DNA of 64,000 bases from Pyropia yezoensis. Its lineage: Eukaryota > Rhodophyta > Bangiophyceae > Bangiales > Bangiaceae. The number at the start of each line of letters is the position of its first letter. Position 1 is the stretch's first letter. Both the position numbers and the translations under genes were made by a program. The DNA lies in assembly GCA_009829735.1 (NCBI GenBank), contig CM020619.1, positions 5,224,083 through 5,288,082 on the forward strand. The letters are read 5' to 3'. The notes under the pieces were generated by a model. It was not told the DNA's origin. It did not search any database and worked only from the letters and a program-made list of their open reading frames with translations. Shown piece by piece: positions 33,196 through 42,312 of this stretch.

Positions 33196-33236
33196 GCGCG
33201 GTGGGTCTTGACCCATGTACCTAGAATTCCGCGCAT
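33196..33236 (+). repeat. Left TIR of element 1
   Basis: Starts gcgcggtgggtcttgaccc and ends ttccgcgcat. Confidence 0.75.
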
Positions 33237-34077
33237 CGGGCCCGCATCTACGAAACACGTTTTTGCATGGTGGCCCCTGTGGCCTCTGGAGGGCGAAAAC
33301 CGCGCATAAAAGGTGCGCGAGCACCACTACGAGCTGGGAGGTTCTTTTTTCCTCTTCGTTTCTTGCCTACGACGACCAGGACGTGAAGGGCTACGTCCTC
33401 ATGTAAGAAGTGAAGCTTGTTGTTCAGTACCGGCTGAGATAGCCCAAAACCAACACGTACTTGCAGTGGATTCTCGCATGGAACAATCCGAAATGCACAT
33501 GTCCCGTGAGAGTCCAAACATCAGTGCGGAGCAATGTTCTGCAAACGCGCATCAACAATGCAGAATCAAACGAACACTCGATGCAAATTGGTGACCGTCA
33601 GCGCATCCTTTCACAAAGGGCGTGTCGTTTCAGACACGTTTCGCTGCGCACTGTCCGCAAACTGTGCCACAACGGCGCTGACTAAGTGCACCAGGTCGAC
33701 TACGCGGTGACCGCGCACACCCCGCGGCGACGCGGGCGAGGTCAAGCAGCGCTTCCCGCACGAACTGTGCAGACACGTGTATGCCTTGCGCCGACGGCCG
33801 GTGCAAGAGGTTGTGGAACGATGTAATCAGGTGGCCCACGGGTCATCAATGTGCATGCTTCCGGCAAGGGGCCGAAAAAAAAAACATGCATATGCACTCA
33901 GGGTGTTTTTTTCTGCTGGATGTGTGGCAGAATGCGCGCAGAATGTGGGGGAGTGTGCAATGCAAGTGTTTTTTATCGTCTCATGCGTGATCGTTCTCGA
34001 ACTTGAAGCAGGGGTTCGCAGAGGGAACCGAGGTCGACGGAGACCCAAAACACGCTCTGGCACGTGCTCGCATTCGC

Positions 34078-34118
34078 ATGCGCGAAATTCTAGGTACATG
34101 GATTAAGATCCACTGTGC
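34078..34118 (-). repeat. Right TIR of element 1
   Basis: Its reverse complement starts gcacagtggatcttaatcc and ends tttcgcgcat. It aligns without gaps to the left TIR. Confidence 0.75.
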
Positions 34119-34453
34119 GGGTGGCCACACCGCGTGCACCGTGCAGGCTGGGCAGGGTGTGGGGGGGAGGGGGGGGGGGGGGCGGGGCTGCCGGTGGGGG
34201 GCGGCCGGCTGGCAGCGGGGCCACACCGCTCGGACGCTGGGGGCGGCGGCGGGCGCCACTTCTCCAACTCCCCCCCCCCCCCCCCCCCCGGCCATACCCC
34301 CCCCCCCGCCCCCCCGCCATACCCCCCCCACACACACCCCCGTCACACCCCCGCCCGCCAGCGGGGTGGGGTGGGGTGGGTGGGTGGGCGTCCCGGTGTG
34401 TGGAGCGCCGTCGGTGGACACGTCGTCCTCCCCCGCATCTCCCGCGCGCCGCT

Positions 34454-34521
34454 GCTGCCACCCTCCTCCGTCACTCTCTCTCCCTCTGCTGCCACCCTCC
34501 TCCGTCACTCTCTCTCCCTCT
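34454..34521. repeat. 34-bp tandem duplication
   Basis: Two identical 34-bp units starting gctgccaccctcctccg, at 34454 and 34488. Non-coding. Confidence 0.85.
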
Positions 34522-35063
34522 CCCCTCCCCCCCTCTGGGGGGACACCGTTCCCGGGTGACCCTCCCCCCTGTGGTGGGCTGTCGGCCCGGCATGTCAAGC
34601 CAACGGTGGCAAGGGCGTGAGTGCTTCCACCACCGGCGCGACGGGACGAGGGCGGGGGGCTTGCAGGGGAGAGCGTCTTCTTGAGGGGGGGTGGGGCCAC
34701 TCTCCTCCCTCCCCCCCCTTTCCTCCCCCCCCCCCCCCCCCCCCCCCCGTTAATGCTGTCACTGACGGTGGGTGGCAGACACCAGTTTGCTTGCGAGGGG
34801 AGAGGGGGTGATGGTGATGGGAGGGAGGGAAGGCCCGGGGGGGGGAAGGGCGGCCGCCCACCCGCCATCCCCCTCCCCCGCCGGTGGAGGGGGGGGGGGG
34901 ATGTGGGCCGACGCGCGTCCCTACCTCTGGGCCCGACCGGCGGCGGCGACGGCGGCGGCGGCGGCGGCGGCGGCGGCGCACGGGCGCGTCGACGGCGGGG
35001 GAGGGGAGGGGGAGGTGGCGTGCACCGCCCCGCGCCGGGCGGGGGGAGGCGGGGGGTGGAGGG

Positions 35064-35071
35064 GTATATAG
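35064..35071 (+). promoter_or_regulatory. TATA-like box
   Basis: gtatatag sits in an otherwise G-rich stretch about 200 bp upstream of the ATG at 35265. It is a plausible TATA element for that gene. Confidence 0.5.
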
Positions 35072-35264
35072 GGCGCCAGCGGGGGGGCGGTGGGGGCTGG
35101 GTGGCCGCCCCAACCTCCGCCCCCATCCCTCCCCGTGCCCGCCACCGCCACAGCCGCCACCCCCCAACGCCGGCCGCCACCCGCCGCCCACCGTCGACCA
35201 GCGTGCCAGCCGTGGCCCTCCCGCCCTCCCGCCCGCCCCCCCCCCCCCCCTTCGCCACCCAACC

Positions 35265-36041
35265 ATGGCAGCCGCCACCGCCGCCCCCGCCATCCACCGC
35301 CTCTGCGCGGCCGACCACTACCCCCGCCCGTCGGCCGGCTGGTACGCCGCCGCCGCCACCGCCACCACCACCACCGCCACCGCCACCACCGCCTCTGCCA
35401 CCGCCTCTGCCGCCGCCTCTGCCGCCTCTGCCGCCGCCGCCCCCCGGCGCCGCAGCCGCCGCGTCGCTGCTGCTGCCGCCGCCGCCGGCGGGGCCGCCCG
35501 GTGCTCGGGGCGGTCCGCCGCGGCGGGGGGGGTGGCGGCGCCGCCGCGGCCGCGGCGGCGGCGCCCCCGGGCGGTGACGCTCTCCAAGGTCACCATCCTC
35601 AGCGCCAGCTCCCCGTGCACCTCCTTTGACAGCCTCCTCCCCGCCACAGAGGGCGGGGGGGGCGGGCACAAGGACGCTGCCGCTGCCGCCGTTGCCAGCT
35701 ACCCGCCGCCACCCGCTGCGGCCGCCGCCGCCGCAGACGCTGCCACCGCCGCCGCCGCCACTGCAACGGCCACGGCGGCGACGGCAAGGGCGACCGTGAC
35801 GGGGACGACAGGGACCCGCGGGGCCGCCCTGCCATGGTCGCGGCCGCTGCCGCCACCGACGGCGGCCGTGGCCGCCGCCACCTGCATGCCGGTGGCGGCG
35901 GCGGCGGCGCTCGACGCGGCGACGGACGAGGAGCTGGACGCGCTCGACGCGCGGGGCTGGCTCGCCGCCCCCCCACCGCCCGCCGCGCTGGTGCGGGCGG
36001 CGAGCGAGGACAGCAGCGCGGACGAGGCGTTGGAGTTTTAA
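35265..36041 (+). CDS. Hypothetical low-complexity protein
   Basis: 258 residues, not recognised. The start MAAATAAPAIHRLCAADHYP has a good context (aaccATGgc) and a TATA-like box upstream. The open frame extends further upstream but is Arg/Pro-rich. The body is Ala/Thr-rich with one more ordered segment, AVTLSKVTILSASSPCTSFD, a basic patch before it (RPRRRRPRAVTLSK) and an acidic C-terminus (DEELDALDARGWLAAPP, then SEDSSADEALEF). The basic-then-acidic layout suggests a nuclear or regulatory protein, which is only inference. It converges with the hydrolase gene. Confidence 0.5.
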   Translation: MAAATAAPAIHRLCAADHYPRPSAGWYAAAATATTTTATATTASATASAAASAASAAAAPRRRSRRVAAAAAAAGGAARCSGRSAAAGGVAAPPRPRRRRPRAVTLSKVTILSASSPCTSFDSLLPATEGGGGGHKDAAAAAVASYPPPPAAAAAAADAATAAAATATATAATARATVTGTTGTRGAALPWSRPLPPPTAAVAAATCMPVAAAAALDAATDEELDALDARGWLAAPPPPAALVRAASEDSSADEALEF

Positions 36042-36266
36042 GCGGCGCGTGGAGGGGGGTGAGGGGGGGGGGGAAGGGGTGGGGGGTGGCAGGAGGGGTG
36101 GCGGGCGGAAGGGGGGGGCCAGCCGTCTCAACCGCGTCCCAACGGAGAGCATCTGATGGGGGTATATGTATATGACCAAAGCAAGCAGGCCATGCCACGA
36201 AAGTGTCACCAGAGGTAGACACAAGACAGAAAGGGAGCACGCGCCTCACACGGGGGCGCCCCCCCC

Positions 36267-38934
36267 TCATCCTCCGTGCCCCCCCCCACCTCGCCCCCAG
36301 TCCCCCTCCCGCCGGACCTTTTCCACCAGCAGCCCGAGGAGGACGGCGGTGAGCTCACCCGGGCGCCCGCCCGCCCCCCCCCCCCCCCGGGGGCGTCGAG
36401 CGCCGGCGCGCTGTGGTACACCCCCCCCGCGGCGACCCAGTCGGCGCCCGGCAGCCGCCCGTCCACAGCCGTCACCAGGCCGTCGGTGTAAAAGCCGGTG
36501 GCGCGCGTCACCGCCGCCGCGGGGACGGCCATGGACGCCACGGCCGCCGCGGCGGCCGCCGACCGCACCGCCCGGCGGAGGGAAAAGGGGGCAGTGGAGG
36601 AGAAGGAGACGGTGGGGACGGGGACGAGCGCGCGGGCGGGGGGGGGGGGGGGGGGGGGGTGGGGCCCCTCGTGGGGGCGGGAGTGGGGGGCACGGCGGCG
36701 GCCGCTGTCGCCACCGCGGCGGGCGGGGTGGCGGCGGCGGCGGCGGCGGCGTCAGGGGCGGCGGCGGGCGGTGGGTGCCACCCCCTCGCCGCCCCCGCCC
36801 GCAGGGCGGCCGCCCAGGTGGCCGCCCGGGCCGGGTAGCCCATGTCGCCAATGGCGGTGCGGGCGTCGCCCCCCCACAGCCGCCGGAGGGCGGCGGTCAG
36901 CGCCGCCGACGCTGCCGGGTGGGCGCCAATCAGCCAGTCCACCACCGGCGTGCCCCCGTACGGCGCCTGCATCGTGATGAGGCCATAGACGACGCCGCCG
37001 AGCGGCGGCGGGGGGGGCGCCGCCGCCGCCACGGGCCCAGCCGGCCGGCCGCCGCCGTCACCGTCGGCGAGCGTCAGCGCCGCGAGCGCGTCAATGCCCC
37101 CTTTGGAGTGCCCAATGAGGACCACCCGCCGGCCCGTCGACGCGGCCAGCGCCCGCACCTGCCCGCGGAGGGCGCGGGCGTTGGCCGCCACCCCCGCCTC
37201 TGTGTCGAGCGCCGCAACGGCCACGACGGGCAGGCGGAGGGTGTTGGTGAGGAACGCCACATTGTGGGCAAAGTAGCCGTGGTAGTGCTTGGTAAACAGG
37301 CCGGGCACGAGGAGGATGGCCAGCGTCGCGGCGGCCTCGGGGTAGGCGGCGGCAAACGCGCCGGCGGTGGTGGCGGGGTGCGCGATGCGGGCAACAAAGG
37401 CGGGCGTCACGTTGCGGCCGCCCGTCGCCGCCGCGGGGGGGGGGTGCACGGCGTACGTGGCGGTGGCGGTCACCGTCATGCCGTCGGGGGTGGACACGCT
37501 GCGGGTGAGGGTGCGGGTGGTCGCCGCGTCGGTGCCCCCACCAGCCACGGACGGGGCGTCCCCCACCGTCTGCCACCCCCCCGCCCCCGCGGCGTCGCGG
37601 TCGTCAGCGTCTGCGGCGGTCCACCCCCACGGCGGCAGCGGGACGTCCACCCTCGCCACCACCGCCGGGGCGGGCGGCGGGAGCACCCGCCGCCGCAGCG
37701 CCCCCGACGGTGGCACCGCCGCGCGGCGCACCACCAGCCGCACCGACGGCGGGGGGTGGTCGTGGAAGAGCGCAAACGTGAGGGGCTGAAAGGGGGTGGC
37801 GCCGGCGGCGGCCGCCGCCGCGGTCGCCGCTGCTGCGGCCGCTGCATCTGCACCCGCCGCGGCGGCGGCAGCGGCGGCGGCGGCGGCTGTGCCCGCAGGG
37901 GGGCCCCCCCACACGGTGGTGAAGCCGCCCCCCCGTGACGCCGCCGCCGTCGCCGCCGCCGTCGTTGCCGCTGCGCCTCCCCCGCCCCCCCCCCCCACGG
38001 CCGACGCTACAGCAGAGGTAATGGCCGCAACGGCGCCGGCGCCGGTGCCGGCGCCGCCGCCGCCGCGGCCCGGCGGTGCTGCCGCCGCATTCGCGGCGGT
38101 GGCGGCCGCCGAGGCGGCCGCCGCCGACGCGTCGCGGACTGTGGCGCCCACCCGCGCCGCCGCCGACCGGAGGCCGCCCAGCCGCCCGTGGCCCCGCACG
38201 CCCCTGATATCACCACTGCCGGCGCTGCTGCCGCTGCTTCCGATGCTGCTGCTGCTGCTGCCGCCGCCGGCCGCCGCCTCGCTGCCGCCACGGGCGAGGG
38301 GCGGCGACGTGGCGGCGCGGGGGGGGGGGGTGTAACCCGCCCTCTCCCCCCTACCCCCGGACCCCTCGGCTTCCCCCCCAGAAGCGACAAAGGGAAGCCC
38401 AAAGAGGCGCTGCTCGGGGGTGGAGGCGGCGAGGTAGAGGCCGCCACCGCCGCCCCGCGGCAGGCCCGCCACGGCCACACGGAGGGTGAGGGTGCCCACG
38501 CGGAAGAGGGCGCCGGGGGCAGCCGAGACGGTCGTCGCACCGCCACCGGCGCGGCGCACCGCGGCGGCGGCCGCCGCGTCGGCCGCGTCGACGGCGGGAG
38601 CCGCCGGCGGGCTGCTGCCCGCCGCTGCAGCAGCCGAAGGAGGAGCAGCAGGGGTGGCAGCAGCGGCGGCAGCGGCGGCCGCTGCGGCGGTCACCGCCTC
38701 CGCCGCCGCCTCGATGGCAGCGCCGTCGGGGGCGGCCACCTCGACGGCCATTGCCGCCGGGCCGTCAGTGACAATGGGTTCAGGGGAGAGGGAGGTGGGG
38801 AGCAGAGAGGGAGGTCCAGTAGCTACAGGCAGCGGGGAGAAGGAGCGGACAGAGCACGACACCCCCGCTCGCACGAAAATGAACGGCTCGAGCAGAATTT
38901 TCCTCTTCTGATCGAGGGGCTGGGCTGAGGCCAA
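36267..38934 (-). CDS. Alpha/beta-hydrolase (lipase-like), two frame breaks in C/G runs
   Basis: The nucleophile elbow is IGHSKGGIDALAALTL with Ser610 in GHSKG (codon 37107-37105), preceded by the oxyanion-side strand LLVPGLFTKHYHGYFAHNVA and LPVVAVAALDTEAG. In the starting frame the protein degenerates after the G22 run at 36638-36659. One frame over, clear sequence resumes (VPTVSFSSTAPFSL), including TGFYTDGLVTAVDGRLPGAD with the expected acid Asp (36484-36482) and VYHSAPALD with the expected His (36415-36413). After the C15 run at 36374-36388 the third frame gives a helical end, TAVLLGLLVEKVRRE, and a stop at 36267. So the triad is complete only if both runs are mis-sized or slipped. The first start, MASAQPLDQ, or M62, MAVEVAAPD (38751), could be used. 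An Ala-rich leader of about 130 residues and the size suggest a secreted or ER lipase; the substrate is unknown. Confidence 0.7.
36374..36388. repeat. C15 run, second frame change of the hydrolase gene
   Basis: Fifteen C followed by five G. The coding frame that carries the catalytic His runs into it; the frame with a helical C-terminus leaves it. Confidence 0.7.
36638..36659. repeat. G22 run, first frame change of the hydrolase gene
   Basis: Twenty-two G, encoding poly-Pro on the minus strand. The frame carrying GHSKG ends here in sense and the frame carrying TDGLV begins. Confidence 0.8.
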
Positions 38935-41900
38935 AGAATCTCCCCGAGGATGACCGACACGACGGCCGCTGTCGGTGTTCTGTCAACCAATGACAGCGGT
39001 GGCGCTGCTGTTTGCTGGATGGAGCGTTCCATTGGCCAGAATTCACGTTGTAGATATCGGGCAAGGCGGAGAGATTTTTCCTTGCCAACCCTCGAAAGCT
39101 GTCGTCGCGCAGGTTTTTGCTTAACCAGTGCGAGGGATTTCGCGGTTTTTAAACGCGTTCATATAAACATTGCTCCCAAGCGTAGCGATGGTCGGTCGCT
39201 TCTTTACGCTTCACGAGAGTGCTCTCCTGCCCCGCGCGCTTCCGTTCATACCAAGGGAGGTAGCGACCACCAATCGCCCGAGCTGTTATAGGCAGAGAGC
39301 AAGAAACGGGGGGAAAAGCGATGTCTATGATGCCTTGAGGGGGGGTCGATGCGAGTTTTATGCAGGTTTTTGCTCGAGAATGTCCCCAAAAAGCAAGAAA
39401 TGTTTGACAGGCGATAAGCAGTGCTGCGCTGCAGTGGTCCACCCCTCGCGGCCGAGGCGCGAGTCACCGGCCACGACGGAGCGCCCATCCGGCGTCGCTG
39501 CCGTCGCTTAGCCGCCAGCCATATAACATGGTTGTCCCAGCTGCAAGGCGTCTTGCCTGTTGCCTCGCAGAGTGCCGCCATCGCTGGCCAGGCGGCACCT
39601 CGCGGCTCCCCGACTGGAGACGCTGGTGGGGATAGCTCTGCGGTGGTGGAGCACAGCTGCACGCAGCCGCGGTCGCCGCCATCAGTGAAGGTGAAGGCCG
39701 CGCCCATCCCAAGCGCCGGCCGTGCGGGGGGTGCACCCGCCGCGCGGCCGTCGCTTGGCACACACCTGCCCTGGCCGCGCCTATCCCACGTCCGCGACTG
39801 GGAGGCCCCTCTGGTGGCACCACCGCCAAGGATGAATTTACTGTGAACGCCGTGCTGGCGGCATGGCCGTGGGTAATGTCAATGGGGGAAGAGTGGTGAT
39901 ACGGGGGGGCTCACAGCGGGGGGCGCGACCAAATTGGGCGGTTTCTCTTCGGTCGCGGCCGCCTCTCCCACCGCCCGCCTATTCCAGAGGGCGTTTCGCC
40001 GCTGACGCCGCTGGCGCCACCACTATTGACTGTCGGCACCATCTCCACCGTCGCCGCCGTGGCCGCGGCCTCCCTTCCCACCACCGCAAGCGGCGACACG
40101 GCAGTGGCGGCGGCGCGGTCCCGGCGAGGTCCGCCTTCCGATCGGCTCTGTACTCGCAGTGCGTTGCGCCTGCGCTGTGTATTGGAGGCAGACGCAGTCT
40201 CACTTTTGTACTGGGCTTCCCAGAGCGGACTGGTGCTACTTTTCAAAGAGATCCAGGGCATCACGTAAGCGCTGACATACGAAACATCAAAAATTCACAT
40301 TGTCAGCTTTCGCCAGGCCAACTCGTTCTCCGCTGGGGACCACACTCTAGGTGGCAGGATGCGGTACTTGGGACCTGTTAGGGAATTTGGTGCTGACGCG
40401 CCATCAGTGCCGTGTCTCTGGCGAGCCTCTCGCAGACTGGGACCTTCGTGGCCGTGGCCAACGCCCTCAGCCACCCGTCCGTTTGAGGGCGCCTCCACGC
40501 TCGCACGTTGACTGCTCCGGCCAGGCGCTCTGTGGCACCCATCAATTTGGGAATCTGGAGATAACCATCTCCAGCATCGCACCTCACAGGTGTGGTTCCA
40601 CTCTGGAGGATGCTCGTCACGGGTCGGCGTTTCTCTGTGTCTCCCAGATGGGTCTCGTGTCTGCCGCTTCAACCACTGGGGAGTGATGAGAGACCGCCCT
40701 GCCAACCGTGACTCAACGCCAAGCTTAATCAATCAAGAAGAATTACAGGAAGACCTCAGAAGCTTCGCCTTCTCTGCCAATGACCGCTGAGCACGGTGGA
40801 CAGTACTGGAACACGACGATCTGGTTGGCTGGTGGTGGCGTGTGGAAAATTCTGGTCCCGTTTGGGAGGCGTGCCGCCTGCAGACCAGAATCGCCGCGAC
40901 TCGTGAGCGCGTGAGTGGACGTGGGCTGGGCCCGACTGGGCGGTTTCTTTGTCTCTTTTCCCCTCCGAGACGGGCCGCGAGCACCTCCATGAGCCCAGCA
41001 ACGAGGCCACGGTCGCCCCCGCGCGGGGCCGCCCCCTTTTTGGCCCGACCGCTCCCAGCCAGCAAGCGTCGGACAACACACAGCGTGGCTAGCCACGATC
41101 ACTGGTGTTGTTGTGGTTGGCTGGCGGCTTGACGGCGTGCGGCAGCACGCCCGCGCGGGGTCCGTTGAGGGCAGGGAGCGTTGCCGCGGCCCCGCGCACG
41201 CAGTGTGCGGGTCGAGGCTGTTTCGGGCCGGCGGTTAGGCGCCGCCTGGCCCTTCTGGCCGCCACCGGCCCCACCAGCTCCCGCCCCCCCTCTGCACGCC
41301 TGCTGTCGCCTCGCTTTCGCGACCCCGCCTGGCAGCGGGTTGGAGAGCCCCTGGCACAGCGTGCCGCTCGCGCCGACACTGCCACCAGCTCGGCGCGGGG
41401 GTGTGTGGCGGGAGGCCCGCCGGCCACAGCGGGGCCGTGGTGGTGGCGGCGCATGCCCGAGTGCCCCCCCAGCCCCGACCTGCCGATTGTCGGGCGTCAT
41501 TGGATTGCGGTCCCTGGTGGGTGGGAGCAGCGCGCGATTCGCGTGTTGCGCCCCATCTCCCCTCACGACCAGCGCAACTCCGCTGTGACGCGGCAGCGCT
41601 GTGAGGTGGGCTGAAGCGCACGCACACCCAGGCAGCGGGGTGGAAGGCTTTGTCTTGCTGTCTCGGTGGGGCGTATTATTTTTTTTTGTCGTCCCTGTCT
41701 CGCCGCTTGTGGCGTGAACGCGTCGGCCGACGTTGGCGCTTCCATCCGTTGATTTGTTGTTTCTCTGTAGTGTCGAGGTGGCGGGTACTGCCCTCCCGAG
41801 CCGCCCCCCCGGTTGTCGGGCTGAGCTTGGGAGCGGAGTGGACGAAGATCCGTGGTGCTGTCTAGCCCGCGGCCGGGACGTGGCCCTACTTTTGAGCCGC

Positions 41901-42312
41901 CATCTCCAGCGCTCGCGTTGTTCTCCCTCTCTCGCTGATACACCGACCGTGTCGCGGTGACGTTTTGTCGGCGCGCTGTGGCCCTCGTCGGCACCGGGTG
42001 GACGCACTGGACCCCTGCAGTGCGCTGGTATAGCACCCCCGTGCGGTGAGGCTGAGCCGTCGCTTCTGCGTCGGTCGAGGAGGCCTCCCCGCTCTCACTT
42101 CGACCGTATCCACCTGCGGTCTTCTTCCTGCTCCGGCTGGGTGTTTTGTGTCGGTGTGGCCCGGGCCACGTGTACGTCTACTGCTCGCGGTTGGAACCCT
42201 TCCGCGGATCACCGCCTTACCATGAGCATTTAGGCGGTACCGCCAAACCCGCTACACCGCTTCGGCGGTGCGGCACGTGTTGCGGGCGAGAAGGACTGGC
42301 TTTTGACGCTCC
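38935..42312. other. Gene-free stretch between hydrolase and kinase
   Basis: A divergent region about 3.4 kb long. Around 39000-39180 it is AT-richer (promoter of the hydrolase), then comes the right copy of the 146-bp inverted repeat, then unique DNA. A 172-codon plus-strand frame at 39863-40381 has no domain and mixed composition; I do not call it. The 41640-42310 part is upstream of the kinase. Confidence 0.4.
39285..39430 (-). repeat. 146-bp inverted repeat, right copy
   Basis: Reverse-complement partner of 32368-32513, identical in length. It lies upstream of the hydrolase gene. The two copies enclose about 6.8 kb including TIR element 1, the 35.3-kb gene and the hydrolase. Confidence 0.9.

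Larger units (their letters stand above)
33196..34118. mobile_element. Non-autonomous TIR element 1 (923 bp)
   Basis: Bounded by 41-bp terminal inverted repeats at 33196-33236 and 34078-34118. These match at 35 of 41 positions, and all six differences are transitions. The shared core is ccatgtacctagaatt. The interior is AT-richer than the host DNA and encodes no recognisable transposase, so it would need one supplied in trans. The TIR is clearly related to that of the element at 59945-61350. No convincing target-site duplication is visible. Confidence 0.7.
31669..35264. other. Repeat-rich intergenic region
   Basis: No gene can be supported. It holds a 27-base C run, the left copy of a 146-bp inverted repeat, a 24-bp minisatellite, a complete TIR element and a 34-bp tandem duplication, and then the promoter of the gene at 35265. 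Composition alternates between C-rich blocks and the AT-richer TIR element. Confidence 0.6.

Noticed and set aside
33981..36224. 747-codon minus-strand open frame across TIR element 1 and the 35.3-kb gene
   Set aside because: Runs through a TIR and polypyrimidine tracts, and has no domain; antisense of a gene with a TATA-like box and good start context.
39863..40381. 172-codon plus-strand frame
   Set aside because: No motif, mixed composition and no promoter signal; too weak to list as a gene.
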